From an uncultured Prevotella sp. (GTDB taxonomy: Bacteria > Bacteroidota > Bacteroidia > Bacteroidales > Bacteroidaceae), in contig CALBLK010000030.1 in assembly GCA_937895845.1 (NCBI GenBank), positions 22,375 through 86,374 of the forward strand: DNA of 64,000 nt, read 5' to 3'. The notes beneath the pieces are model-generated. The model ran no database searches and was not told the origin of the DNA. It saw nothing but the letters and a program-made list of their open reading frames with translations. A program made the position numbers and the translations under genes. Positions 24,515 to 33,592 of the stretch are shown here, piece by piece. Within the stretch, counting starts at the first letter, position 1. Every line of letters starts with the position of its first letter.

Positions 24515-25845
24515 TGAGGACAAGAATTGACAATGCCCTGGTGGTCAATGAGGGCCGCGCGTTTGCCGGCTCTGTCTTGGTAGACGGAGAGGAGATTGCT
24601 GCGGTGGCACCCGGCGAGGGTGTCGGCACTGGCATGGCTGCTGACCGCGTGATTGACGCCCGGGGAAGCTGCCTGCTGCCTGGCGTGATTGACGACCACG
24701 TACATTTCCGCGAGCCCGGACTGGTTGACAAGGCTGACATTGAAAGTGAGAGCCGGGCTGCTGCAGCGGGCGGTGTGACCACCTATTTCGACATGCCCAA
24801 CACCGTTCCCCAAACCACCTCGCTGGCTGCACTGGCCGGCAAGCGGGCACTGGCCTCGGCCAAGAGCCATGTCAACTATGCCTTCTTCTTCGGCGCAACC
24901 AACGGCAATTCTGATGAGATAGAACAGCTTGACCCTCACAGTGTGCCCGGCATCAAGCTGTTTATGGGGTCGTCGACCGGCAATATGCTGGTGGACAGCG
25001 ACGCAGCCCTGAACCGTATTTTCACCCGCACCGGTCTCCCCGTCATGGCGCATTGCGAGGACACGCAGCTCATCAGCCGGAATATGGAGCGGGCAAAGGC
25101 CCTCTACGGTCCCGACCCCGACGTGAGCTTGCACCCCGCCATCCGCAGCGAGGAGGCTTGCTACCGCTGCACCAGGCGTGCCGTTGAGCTGGCCCTGCGC
25201 ACCGGGGCGCGCCTCCATGTGGCTCATGTCAGTACGGCCCGCGAACTGGAACTGATACCCACGGGCAGCTCTTCGCGCATTACGGCTGAGGCCGTAGTGG
25301 CCCACCTGCTTTTCTCCGATGCCGACTATGCCACGCTTGGAGCGCGGATCAAGGTGAACCCGGCGGTCAAGACCGCCGCAGACCGTGACGCCTTGCGCCA
25401 TGCGCTCACCGACGGGCGCATCGCCGTCGTGGCTACCGACCACGCCCCCCACCTGCTGTCGCAGAAGCGGGGCGGCTGTGTCACGGCGGCCTCGGGCATG
25501 CCCATGATTCAATTCTCATTGGTCTCCATGCTCGAGCTGGTTGACCTAAAGGTGCTTTCGCTGCCGCGCCTGGTGGAGCTGATGTGCCATAACCCCGCCC
25601 GGCTGTTTGGAGTGAGAGGGCGCGGCTACATCCGCAGGGGCTACAAGGCCGACCTCGTGCTGGTGCGCCGCGGAGAGCCCTGGCGTGTCACCCCGGAAAT
25701 CATCGAGAGCAAGTGTGGCTGGAGCCCGGTGGAGGGCCATGCCTATTCGTGGCGGGTAGAGTGCACATGGTGTAACGGGCACATGGTCTGCCGCAACGGC
25801 GTGGTAGACCGTAGCTACAAGGGACAGGCAGTCGTATTCAGATGA
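24511..25845 (+). CDS. pyrC: Dihydroorotase
   Basis: A 444-residue amidohydrolase of pyrimidine synthesis: carbamoyl-aspartate to dihydroorotate. Metal-site motifs in order: GVIDDHVHFREPG (HxH), FDMPNT, GIKLFMGSSTGNM (the Lys that becomes carboxylated), VMAHCED (His), HVAHVST (His) and VVATDHAPHLL (catalytic Asp). This is the type I (long) dihydroorotase pattern. It overlaps both neighbours by 4 bp and is part of a packed plus-strand run. Confidence 0.94.
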   Translation: MMRTRIDNALVVNEGRAFAGSVLVDGEEIAAVAPGEGVGTGMAADRVIDARGSCLLPGVIDDHVHFREPGLVDKADIESESRAAAAGGVTTYFDMPNTVPQTTSLAALAGKRALASAKSHVNYAFFFGATNGNSDEIEQLDPHSVPGIKLFMGSSTGNMLVDSDAALNRIFTRTGLPVMAHCEDTQLISRNMERAKALYGPDPDVSLHPAIRSEEACYRCTRRAVELALRTGARLHVAHVSTARELELIPTGSSSRITAEAVVAHLLFSDADYATLGARIKVNPAVKTAADRDALRHALTDGRIAVVATDHAPHLLSQKRGGCVTAASGMPMIQFSLVSMLELVDLKVLSLPRLVELMCHNPARLFGVRGRGYIRRGYKADLVLVRRGEPWRVTPEIIESKCGWSPVEGHAYSWRVECTWCNGHMVCRNGVVDRSYKGQAVVFR

Positions 25846-26696
25846 CCGAACACGGAAAGCGCATGACACAGCCCAAGAAAGTGACCTATTCCATCAGCCA
25901 GCTCGTGCCCTACATCAACTGGAGGTATTTCTATTATGCCTGGCAGGTGACCGACAGGGCCGAGCGGCGGCGCTTGCGCGCCGAGGCCGAGCGGCTGCTC
26001 GGCGACATGGACGGACGCTACCATGCCTATGCCCTCTGCCTCTTGGCCGAGGCTTATGGCGATGGCGACGACCTGCTGCTCAACGGAGAGCGGCTCCCCC
26101 TGTTGCGCCAGCAGCATGCCGAGAAAGGGAAGCCCTGTCTCTGCCTGTCCGACTTTGTGCGGCCGGTGGAACAGGGCGTGCCCGACACGGTGGGTGTCTT
26201 CGCCACGTCAGTAGACCGCTCGGTGGTGACCGACAGCGGCCATGATGACTATCAGAAAATGATGGCGCAGCTGCTGGCCGACCGTTTGGCCGAGGCCGCC
26301 GCCGAGCGCGTGCACGAGCAGGTGCGCCGCACAGACTGGGGCTACGCCCCCAACGAGCGCCTTACCGTGGAGCAGCTCCATGCCGAGCGTTTCCAGGGCA
26401 TACGGCCGGCTGTGGGCTATCCGTCATTGCCCGACACCAGTGTCAACTTTCTCATTGACCGGCTGCTTCATCTCGCTGACATCGGCATCCGTCTGACCGA
26501 GAGCGGCGCCATGATTCCCCATGCCAGCGTGAGCGGACTGATGCTCGCTCACCCCGAGGCACGTTACTTCACCATCGGCTCCATCGACGAGACCCAGCTG
26601 GCCGACTATGCCGGCCGCCGCGGACTCCCGGTCGAATTGCTCCGCAAGTTCCTGGGCGGAATGGTGGCCCACAGTACAACAGCCAAACCCCTGTAG
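25842..26696 (+). CDS. Free-standing methionine synthase activation domain
   Basis: A 284-residue protein that matches only the C-terminal SAM-binding activation module of cobalamin-dependent methionine synthase (MetH). Motifs: YINWRYFYYAWQV (equivalent to YIDWTPFF), HDDYQKMMAQLLADRLAEAAA, WGYAPNERLT, FQGIRPAVGYPSLPD (the RPAxGY loop that grips SAM) and LTESGAMIPHASVSG. The Hcy, folate and cobalamin domains are absent and are not in the window. It could reactivate a MetH encoded elsewhere with SAM and a flavodoxin, or do something else. Alternative start at 25863. Confidence 0.85.
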   Translation: MTEHGKRMTQPKKVTYSISQLVPYINWRYFYYAWQVTDRAERRRLRAEAERLLGDMDGRYHAYALCLLAEAYGDGDDLLLNGERLPLLRQQHAEKGKPCLCLSDFVRPVEQGVPDTVGVFATSVDRSVVTDSGHDDYQKMMAQLLADRLAEAAAERVHEQVRRTDWGYAPNERLTVEQLHAERFQGIRPAVGYPSLPDTSVNFLIDRLLHLADIGIRLTESGAMIPHASVSGLMLAHPEARYFTIGSIDETQLADYAGRRGLPVELLRKFLGGMVAHSTTAKPL

Positions 26697-26702
26697 TGCA
26701 AT

Positions 26703-27887
26703 ATGATTTCAAGAATACTCTTTGTCCTGCTCCCCCTGGTCCTGCTGCCGTTCCTTTACGTTGACTTGTGCTGGCTGCGCCGCCGCGGGGTGGGGCGGCT
26801 GTACCGGCTGCTCTGGTGGATTCCCTGTCTGCTGATGCTCGTCTGGACCCTGCTGCTGGGCTGCTCGCGGAAGTTTGTCCCGTCCGACATGGGAGCGGTC
26901 AATGCCTATCTCTTCTTGTTAGGGCTGGTCGTCATCCCCCTCTTTTTGTTCTCCCTCTGCGCTGCTGTGGGCGGCGTGCTCGGACGGCTGTTCCGCAGCC
27001 GGCGCAACTACGGCGTTGCCGTGGGCCTGTTGCTTGTGCCTGTCCTGTGGTACGTCCTGCTGTGGGGAACCTTCGTTGGCCCCAGGCTGCTCACTGTCCG
27101 GCGGGTCACCGTCAGCTCGCCGTCGCTTCCCCGGGCGTTTGACGGCTACCGGCTGGTGCACTTTTCCGACTTGCACGCCGGCACATTCGACAAGTCGCGC
27201 CGCGGCTACCTCCGGCGAGCGGTAGACACCATCAACGCCCTGGAGCCCGATGCCGTGATGTTCACCGGCGACTTGCAGAACCTCAAGCCCGATGAGGTCT
27301 ATCCCGTGCAGGGCATCCTCAGCCGCATCCATGCGCGCGACGGCGTGTACTCGGTGATGGGCAACCACGACTATCCCATATATGTTCAGGCTTCGGTCGT
27401 TGACAAGGAATACTATCTTGAGAAGTTGAAGGCCGTGGAGCATGACCTGGGGTGGAACCTGCTGGACAACAGCCACCTGAAGATTCGCCGAGGAGCCGAC
27501 TCTATTGTCGTCGCGGGCATGGAGAACGACGGTGACGGCCGCCACTTCCCCCAGCGGGGCGATGTGCCCTCCACGCTGAGCGGACTGGGAATGGACAGCT
27601 ACATCATCATGCTCCAGCACGACCCCACGGCGTGGCGGCGCAAGATTCTGCCCCAGTGTGGCGCGCAGCTGACCCTCAGCGGCCACACCCATGCCATGCA
27701 GTTCGAACTCTTCGGCTGGTCGCCGGCCTCCCTGTTCTTCCGTGAGTGGGGCGGCGTTTACACCATGCCCGATGGCCGCGCGCTCAATGTGTCAACCGGA
27801 CTTGGCGGCTTCCTGCCTTTCCGCTTCGGCGTTCCGGGCGAGATAGTGGTCATCACCCTCAGGCGCGGGGCTCCGAAGGCCAGCTGA
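26703..27887 (+). CDS. Membrane metallophosphoesterase
   Basis: A 394-residue protein. Residues 1-~130 hold four hydrophobic segments; the rest is a calcineurin-fold phosphoesterase with LVHFSDLHAG, MFTGDLQNL, VMGNHDYP, LQHDP and LSGHTHAMQ, the five metal-binding motifs in the usual order. The catalytic domain should face the periplasm if the N-terminus is cytosolic. Similar YkuE-type proteins cleave phosphates from lipids or UDP-sugars, but the substrate is unknown. It follows the activation-domain gene with a 6-nt gap and precedes plsC, so a lipid substrate is plausible. Confidence 0.85.
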   Translation: MISRILFVLLPLVLLPFLYVDLCWLRRRGVGRLYRLLWWIPCLLMLVWTLLLGCSRKFVPSDMGAVNAYLFLLGLVVIPLFLFSLCAAVGGVLGRLFRSRRNYGVAVGLLLVPVLWYVLLWGTFVGPRLLTVRRVTVSSPSLPRAFDGYRLVHFSDLHAGTFDKSRRGYLRRAVDTINALEPDAVMFTGDLQNLKPDEVYPVQGILSRIHARDGVYSVMGNHDYPIYVQASVVDKEYYLEKLKAVEHDLGWNLLDNSHLKIRRGADSIVVAGMENDGDGRHFPQRGDVPSTLSGLGMDSYIIMLQHDPTAWRRKILPQCGAQLTLSGHTHAMQFELFGWSPASLFFREWGGVYTMPDGRALNVSTGLGGFLPFRFGVPGEIVVITLRRGAPKAS

Positions 27888-27914
27888 CGCAAACCGCTAA
27901 CCAATCCTCAGACA

Positions 27915-28661
27915 ATGAAATACCTTTATCGCATTTACCAGTTGCTCGTGGCAGTGCCCCTGCTTGTCGTGGCCACTGTCATCACAGCCCTGGCCGTGAC
28001 GTTGGGCTGTCTTGCTGGCGACGGCCACTACTGGGGGTATTACCCAGGCAAGTGGTGGTCCAGGGCCATCGTCAGGCTGTTCCTGCTCCCCGTTACGGTC
28101 AAGGGACGCGAGCACCTTGAGCCCGGACAGTCGTACGTGTTTGTGGCCAACCACCAGGGAGCCTTTGACATCTTTCTGGTCTATGGCTTCCTGTGCCGCA
28201 ATTTCAAGTGGATGATGAAGCGCGAAATCCGCAAGATACCCTTTGTGGGATTTGCCTGCAAGATGTCACACCAGATATTCGTTGACAGGCGCGGGCCAAG
28301 CAAGGTGTGGGAAACCTACGAGCAGGCCCGCCGCACTCTGGACAGCGGCATGAGCCTCTTTGTGTTCCCCGAGGGCGCGCGTACCTTTACCGGCAGGATG
28401 TCACCTTTCAAGAAAGGGGCGTTCATGCTGGCCGACGAGCTGCAGCTGCCGGTGGTGCCCATCACCATCAACGGGCCGTTTGAGGTGCTGCCGCGCTCCG
28501 GCCAGTGCTTCGTGAAGTGGCACCGGCTGAGCATGGTCATCCACAAGCCCATCAGCCCGGCGGGAAAGGGTGTCGACAACGTGAGGGCCTTGATGCGCCA
28601 GAGCTACGATGCCGTGAAGAGCGGCTTGGATCCGCAGTACCTCTCTCCCGACAACACTTGA
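27915..28661 (+). CDS. plsC: 1-acyl-glycerol-3-phosphate acyltransferase
   Basis: A 248-residue membrane acyltransferase adding the second fatty acid in phosphatidate synthesis. One N-terminal helix (YQLLVAVPLLVVATVITALAV), then the acyltransferase motifs VANHQGAFD (NHx4D), VDRRGPSKVW, LFVFPEGARTFTG and VPITINGPFEVLP. All four family blocks are present and spaced normally. It follows the phosphoesterase with a 27-nt gap and is the last gene of the run; the GH2-like gene follows after 47 nt, with its own leader AT-rich region. Confidence 0.92.
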   Translation: MKYLYRIYQLLVAVPLLVVATVITALAVTLGCLAGDGHYWGYYPGKWWSRAIVRLFLLPVTVKGREHLEPGQSYVFVANHQGAFDIFLVYGFLCRNFKWMMKREIRKIPFVGFACKMSHQIFVDRRGPSKVWETYEQARRTLDSGMSLFVFPEGARTFTGRMSPFKKGAFMLADELQLPVVPITINGPFEVLPRSGQCFVKWHRLSMVIHKPISPAGKGVDNVRALMRQSYDAVKSGLDPQYLSPDNT

Positions 28662-28708
28662 CAGTTTCAGAATAACATTTGAACATCTACTTATTAAAAA
28701 ATCTACTT

Positions 28709-31700
28709 ATGAAAATTCTTTTTAGGCGTTGTCGCATGGCAGCCGCAGCCGTATCGCTGTTCCTGCTCGCCGCGACACAGTGTGCAATGGCGTCTGACCG
28801 CTACAACTTTAATGCCGGCTGGCTGCTGAGTGTGGGCGGACAGCCCGATGGTGCGTCAGGCAAGACGGACGACAGCGGATGGCAGAAGGTGACCCTTCCC
28901 TATGCCTGGAACCAGTCTGAGGCTTTCTCGCGCGTCTGCAGCGAACTTTCTGACACGGTGATGTGGTACCGCAAGCATTTCGTGCTGCCGCGGTCGGCCA
29001 GGGGCAAGCGCGTGGTCGTGGAGTTTGAGGGCGCCCGCTTCGGCGCCCGCGTGTTCATCAACGGCCATGAACTGGGCTGGGCCGAAAACGGTGTGATGGC
29101 CTTTGGCTTCGACCTTACACCTTATATTAAATATAAGGGTGACAACGTCCTGGCTGTTTATGTGGACAGTGACTGGAAGTACCGTGACCACCCCAAGGCC
29201 GATGGCAAAGGCGGCGGCGCGGAGAAAAGCTCCACTTTCCAGTGGAACGACAAAAACTTCTATTGCAACTATGGCGGCCTCAACAAGAACGTGTGGCTTC
29301 ATGTCATGGAGCCGGTCTATCAGACCCTCCCGCTCTATTCCAACCTTGGCACGACGGGTGTCTATGTGTATGGCGAGCAGACCGACCCCTCCTCGCGCAC
29401 ATGGCGTGTGAACTGTGAGACACAGGTGGTGAACAGCACCGGAGAGACCCAGACAGTGACCCACCGCGTGGCGCTGTTCGACAAGGACGGGCGTGAGGTG
29501 AGCCGCTTTGAGGGCGAACGGCGCGAGGTGGCTCCCCGTGACACCGTGGTGATGAAAGCGAGCGGCGAAGTGGCCGGCATCCACCAGTGGTCGTGGGGCT
29601 ATGGCTATCTCTACACCGTAAAGTCGTTTATAGAGGCGGTGCCCGCAGGGCGGAAGCGTGGCAAGGTCACTGCTGATGTGGCCAGCATACAGACAGGTTT
29701 CAGAACAACCGCGTTTGGCGATGGCATGGTGAAACTCAACGGGCGCGCACTCCAGCTCAAGGGCTTCGCGCAGCGCTCCACCAACGAGTGGCCGGCGCTG
29801 GGCATCTCGGTGCCCGCATGGATGAGCGATTTCAGCAACGCCATGGTGCTGGGGTGCAACGGCAACTTCTTCCGCTGGATGCATGTGACACCCTCCAAGC
29901 AGGACATCCGCTCGCTTGACCGCCTCGGCCTTTTGCAGGCGATGCCGGCCGGCGATGCCGAGAAGGATGTGACAGGCCGCCGCTGGCAGCAGCGTGTCGA
30001 GCTGATGCGCGATGCGATAATCTACAACCGCAACAATCCCTCCGTCATTTTCTATGAGGGCGGAAACAACAATATCTCCGAGGAGCACATGGCCGAGCTA
30101 AAGGCTGTCCGCGACCGGTACGACCCTCATGGCGGCCGTGCCATCGGCAGCCGCAACATGCTCGACTCCAAGGTGGCTGAGTATGGCGGCGAGATGCTTT
30201 ACGTCAACAAGAGCGCCGGCAAGCCTATGGTGATGATGGAGTATAACCGTGACGAGGGCATCCGCCGCTACTGGGACCGGTGGTCGTACCCCTACCACAA
30301 GGAGGGTGAAGGCCCCCTCTACCGCGGAGACCGCACCGTGGCCTACAACCACAACCAGGACGGGCTGGCCGTCGAGAACATCGTGCGCTGGAACGAATAC
30401 TGGATAGCCCGCCCCGGAACCGGGCGGCGCGTCAACGCTGGCGGTGCGAAAATCATCTTCTCCGACTCTAACACCCATGCCAGGGGTGAGAAGAACTACC
30501 GTACCAGCGGAGACGTTGACGCCATGCGCATTCCCAAGGACTCATGGTTCTGCCACCAGGTGATGTGGGATGGCTGGGTTGACCTTGACAGCTGCCGCAC
30601 CTATATCATCGGGCACTGGAACTACGAGCCTGGCACTGTCAAGCCGGTCTACGTGTGCAGCTCGGCCGACGAGGTGGAACTCTTCCTCAATGGCCGCTCG
30701 CTGGGCAGGGGGGAGCGTTCGCAGAACTTCCTCTTCACGTTCAAGGATGTGGCATGGGAGCCAGGCACGCTCAAGGCTGTGGCCTGGAAAGACGGCCTCA
30801 AGGCCGGCGGCGCCGAGGTTTCGACAGTTGGAAAGCCGGTGGCGCTGCGCTTGCGGTGGATAGAGACAGGCACTCCGGCGTTCCGTGCCGATGGCGCCGA
30901 TGTGCGCATAGCCGAGGTGGAGGCCGTTGACCGTGAGGGCCGCCGCCACCCGCTGGCCCACGACATGGTGCATTTTGACGTGTCGGGTGAGGGCACCTAC
31001 ATCGGTGGCGTGTCTGGAGTGGTGTCTGACGAGGAGAGAAAGCACAACGCGGAGGCCAGGCCTTCGGGCGAGCTTGGCATCGTCTCCGAGGGTGGCCACT
31101 CAAAGGACACCAACGGCATTGGCTCGCACGACCTGATGCTCGAGGGCGGTGTCATCCGCGTGATGGTGCGCTCCACCACCTCGCCGGGCGCGGTCAGGCT
31201 GACCGCAAGCTCGGACGCCTATCCCAGCCAGACCATCGAGGTGGCCACAGCGGCCTGCCCCGTGAGCGGAGGCTTCTACGTGGATGCCGCCGGACAGCCC
31301 GTCGAGGCCGACTGGGCGAACCAGCTGCCCCTCTGCCTGGACCGTGGCGAGACCCCGGTGACCCCCTCTTACACCCAAAAGTACAACACGGTGGATGTGG
31401 CCCGTTTCGAGTCGCCCTCCAATGCCGCAGACCTCCATCGTCTCAACGACGACATTGAGAACACCACATGGAAGTCTGACGGCCGCCTTGACCACGCTTG
31501 GTTCCGTGTCACCCTGGCACGTCCGGCCGAGATTGCGCAGGTCGTTCTCCGCATGAACAACTTCCGCTCCACCTCTTACCCGCTCCAGATCTTCGCCGTC
31601 ACCGATGACGGAAAGTCGCAACTGGTGTGGGAGGGCTACACGCAAAAGTGCCTTGGCGACAACTATCTGGATATAGACAAGCCGGTGAAAGCCGCAACCT

Positions 31701-31855
31701 ACGAGATTCGCATGGTCGGTCCGGCCACGGTCAAGGAGGCTTTCGGGTCAATGACCGAGCTGGCCGCCAAGTCCAAGGTGTCCACCGCATCGGGCAAGAG
31801 CGCCACCCTGGCCATTTCGGAATTGTCGTTTAATGAAAAGTGCGGCGGCAGATGA
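28709..31855 (+). CDS. Secreted GH2-like glycosidase with altered catalytic region
   Basis: A 1048-residue enzyme: signal peptide (AAAAVSLFLLAATQCAMA), GH2 sugar-binding domain (MWYRKHFVLPRSARG, FINGHELGWAENG), immunoglobulin-like domain, TIM barrel (~residues 330-620), extra beta domains (from ~640) and a C-terminal F5/8-like binding domain (from ~890, FESPSNAADLHRLNDDIENT). The nucleophile Glu511 is in PMVMMEYNRD. At the acid/base site, canonical NHPSxxxWSLGNE reads NNPSVIFYEGGNNN, so Glu is replaced by Asn454; Glu450 lies four residues before. Family members with a similar pattern exist in Bacteroidetes. ATG 28709 chosen over 28679 because it starts the signal peptide. Confidence 0.85.
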   Translation: MKILFRRCRMAAAAVSLFLLAATQCAMASDRYNFNAGWLLSVGGQPDGASGKTDDSGWQKVTLPYAWNQSEAFSRVCSELSDTVMWYRKHFVLPRSARGKRVVVEFEGARFGARVFINGHELGWAENGVMAFGFDLTPYIKYKGDNVLAVYVDSDWKYRDHPKADGKGGGAEKSSTFQWNDKNFYCNYGGLNKNVWLHVMEPVYQTLPLYSNLGTTGVYVYGEQTDPSSRTWRVNCETQVVNSTGETQTVTHRVALFDKDGREVSRFEGERREVAPRDTVVMKASGEVAGIHQWSWGYGYLYTVKSFIEAVPAGRKRGKVTADVASIQTGFRTTAFGDGMVKLNGRALQLKGFAQRSTNEWPALGISVPAWMSDFSNAMVLGCNGNFFRWMHVTPSKQDIRSLDRLGLLQAMPAGDAEKDVTGRRWQQRVELMRDAIIYNRNNPSVIFYEGGNNNISEEHMAELKAVRDRYDPHGGRAIGSRNMLDSKVAEYGGEMLYVNKSAGKPMVMMEYNRDEGIRRYWDRWSYPYHKEGEGPLYRGDRTVAYNHNQDGLAVENIVRWNEYWIARPGTGRRVNAGGAKIIFSDSNTHARGEKNYRTSGDVDAMRIPKDSWFCHQVMWDGWVDLDSCRTYIIGHWNYEPGTVKPVYVCSSADEVELFLNGRSLGRGERSQNFLFTFKDVAWEPGTLKAVAWKDGLKAGGAEVSTVGKPVALRLRWIETGTPAFRADGADVRIAEVEAVDREGRRHPLAHDMVHFDVSGEGTYIGGVSGVVSDEERKHNAEARPSGELGIVSEGGHSKDTNGIGSHDLMLEGGVIRVMVRSTTSPGAVRLTASSDAYPSQTIEVATAACPVSGGFYVDAAGQPVEADWANQLPLCLDRGETPVTPSYTQKYNTVDVARFESPSNAADLHRLNDDIENTTWKSDGRLDHAWFRVTLARPAEIAQVVLRMNNFRSTSYPLQIFAVTDDGKSQLVWEGYTQKCLGDNYLDIDKPVKAATYEIRMVGPATVKEAFGSMTELAAKSKVSTASGKSATLAISELSFNEKCGGR

Positions 31856-31925
31856 CGGAGCCATCCCATTCTCTTGGCACTTTCAGTCCGCTGGCCGGTT
31901 TGGGCTGGCAGTAGCTGGTAAAGGC

Positions 31926-31962
31926 AACGCCCTCCATCGTTCATTCCACGATGGAGGGCGTT
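31926..31962. terminator. Terminator-like hairpin between convergent genes
   Basis: A perfect 15-bp inverted repeat (31926-31940 with 31948-31962, 7-nt loop), lying 71 bp after the GH2 stop and 97 bp after the Dpm1-like stop on the other strand. No T-run on either side, so termination would be inefficient or factor-assisted. Confidence 0.7.
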
Positions 31963-32059
31963 ACCTTACTGTCATGCCCCTGGCGGCGCCGCCGTTCAGG
32001 CCCATAGGCCCGTCGGATTCCGCCCGGGGCGCCTTTCCCTTCTGGTGGCCGGCCTGGGC

Positions 32060-32809
32060 TCAGTCAGCCGGCTTGGGGTATTTGCGCAGCCAGCCGTCCA
32101 GCCGCAGCCGCATCACCCCGAAGAAAGCCTCGCCGAAGATGCCGCCGCTCATCTTGCTCGTGCCCTCGCGGCGGTTGACAAAGATGACGGGCACCTCCTT
32201 GATTTTGAAGCCAATCTTATAGGCGGTGAACTTCATCTCTATCTGGAATGCGTAGCCCTTGAACCTCACCTTGTCCAGCTCGATTGTCTGGAGCACGCGG
32301 CGCTTGTAGCATATAAAGCCGGCAGTAGTGTCGTTCACCTTGAAGCCGGTGACCAGCTGCACGTATTTTGAGGCGAAATAGCTCATGAGCACGCGCCCGA
32401 TGGGCCAGTTCACAACGTTCACTCCCGACACATACCGCGAGCCGATGGCCATGTCGTAGCCCTCGTCATGGCAGGCCGCGTAGAGCCGTGGCAGGTCGTT
32501 GGGGTCGTGACTGAAGTCTGCGTCCATCTCGAATATGTATTCATATCCGTGCTCCAGCGCCCATTTGAACCCCCTGATGTAGGCCGTCCCCAGCCCCAGC
32601 TTGCCCTCGCGCTCAATGAGGTGCAGCCGGTCGGAGAGCCCGTCTGCCATCAGCCGCCTGACAATGGCTGCGGTGCCGTCGGGTGACCCGTCGTCAATAA
32701 TCAGGATGTGAAAGCACTTTTCCAGGCCAAATACGGCCCGGATGATTTTCTCGACGTTCTCCTTCTCGTTGTAGGTCGGGATGATAACAATACTGTCACT
32801 TGTGTGCAT
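32060..32809 (-). CDS. Polyprenol-phosphate mannosyltransferase (Dpm1-like GT2)
   Basis: A 249-residue soluble-type GT2 enzyme: IVIIPTYNEKENVEKI, IIDDGSPDGTAAIV, LGLGTAYIRGFKWAL, FEMDADFSHDPNDL (the metal-binding DAD), YDMAIGSRYVSG and NDTTAGFICYKR. This is the signature of dolichol-phosphate mannose synthases. It should transfer mannose (or glucose) to undecaprenyl phosphate, as donor for glycoprotein or surface-glycan mannosylation; Bacteroidetes do O-mannosylate secreted proteins. ATG 32809 is chosen; upstream codons are repeat-region shadow. It has its own promoter in the dispersed leader element. Confidence 0.9.
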   Translation of the reverse strand: MHTSDSIVIIPTYNEKENVEKIIRAVFGLEKCFHILIIDDGSPDGTAAIVRRLMADGLSDRLHLIEREGKLGLGTAYIRGFKWALEHGYEYIFEMDADFSHDPNDLPRLYAACHDEGYDMAIGSRYVSGVNVVNWPIGRVLMSYFASKYVQLVTGFKVNDTTAGFICYKRRVLQTIELDKVRFKGYAFQIEMKFTAYKIGFKIKEVPVIFVNRREGTSKMSGGIFGEAFFGVMRLRLDGWLRKYPKPAD

Positions 32810-32843
32810 AAGTCTTGTTCCTTTCGTTTTCCTCTTGTGCAAT

Positions 32844-32955
32844 GATAATGCCGGCGAGGGCAGTGCGGGCTTGCTCTCCGATTGCCGAGCGCAGCTTATC
32901 ATCTGCAAAGGTAATGCAAACCGAAGACAATACAAAACAAAAGGCTGCCAAAACA
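32844..32955 (-). repeat. Dispersed promoter-leader element, copy 2 (upstream of the Dpm1-like gene)
   Basis: Matches 20899-21010. Perfect promoter on the minus strand (TTTG 32936-32933, 19 bp, TACCTTTG 32913-32906). The transcribed part pairs ATGATAA with TTATCAT, where copy 1 pairs AGGATA with TATCCT: bases differ but pairing holds. The shared loop region includes GAGAGCAAGC. Confidence 0.75.
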
Positions 32956-32999
32956 GCCATTTTCCCCGAATCGGCCATTTCGGCCCCCTTGGGAGCTTC

Positions 33000-33138
33000 G
33001 CACGCTGAAACGCACCGAATGGCGTGCTGGAACGGTTCGTTCCATGTGGCGAAACGGCCCGTTCCCGCGTGCCATTCGGGCAGTTTTGCACGCCGAAACG
33101 CACCGAATGGCGAGCCGGAAGTGGCAGTCTTGCAGCGG
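33000..33138. repeat. 22-bp-period intergenic array 2
   Basis: GAAACG-type motifs on the plus strand at 33007, 33029 (GGAACGG), 33051 (GAAACGG), 33073 (CATTCGG), 33095 (GAAACG) and 33117 (GGAAGTG), each exactly 22 bp apart. The rest of each unit diverges more than in array 1. Confidence 0.8.
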
Positions 33139-33592
33139 CACCCGGCTTTTTTGCCAATTCCGGCCTGTTCCGTTCGTCTCTGAAAGGCCTTTTTCGCATT
33201 CTGGAGCTTGGCCGGGCTTGGCCCGGGCAGGTCATCAGGTTTCGTCACAGGTTGCTGCCTGTTTCGGGCAGGTTGCAACGGCTGTGGTGAAGCCATGGCG
33301 GGCTGCGACGCGTCGCTGCTGGCAGCAAGATGGCCAACGAAGCCGGTGGCAAGGGACTTAAGGCAGGGGGTAACCCAATGCAAATGCCTCTTTCGGCCAG
33401 ACGGCCGATTCGGGCTTGATGTTTCGACAGCTGGCACACTTGGCGGAATGAGACTGCCAAACTGGCAGTTCCGTGCCGTGTGCGGCTTGCCAAGCCATGC
33501 TGTGGCACGGTTTTCGCTATAAGAGAGGCAGACAGTCTGAAACTGCCGACATATTCATGTTGATGAAACAAACATTTAATAATTATAGCATT
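33139..33592 (+). other. Upstream region of groES
   Basis: 454 bp without coding potential. It contains imperfect hairpins (33251-33279, arms GTTGCTGCC and GGCAGGTTGCAAC). It also has a perfect 7-bp palindrome ACTGCCA-AAC-TGGCAGT (33453-33469) and more TGCCA/TGGCA half-sites at about 33488-33508. No TAnnTTTG box is evident; TATAAG at about 33519 is the nearest promoter-like hexamer. The groES promoter may be of a stress-specific kind. Confidence 0.5.

Noticed and set aside
33517..33524. TATAAG near groES as a standard promoter
   Set aside because: No partner box at a proper distance; a lone AT-rich hexamer is not enough.
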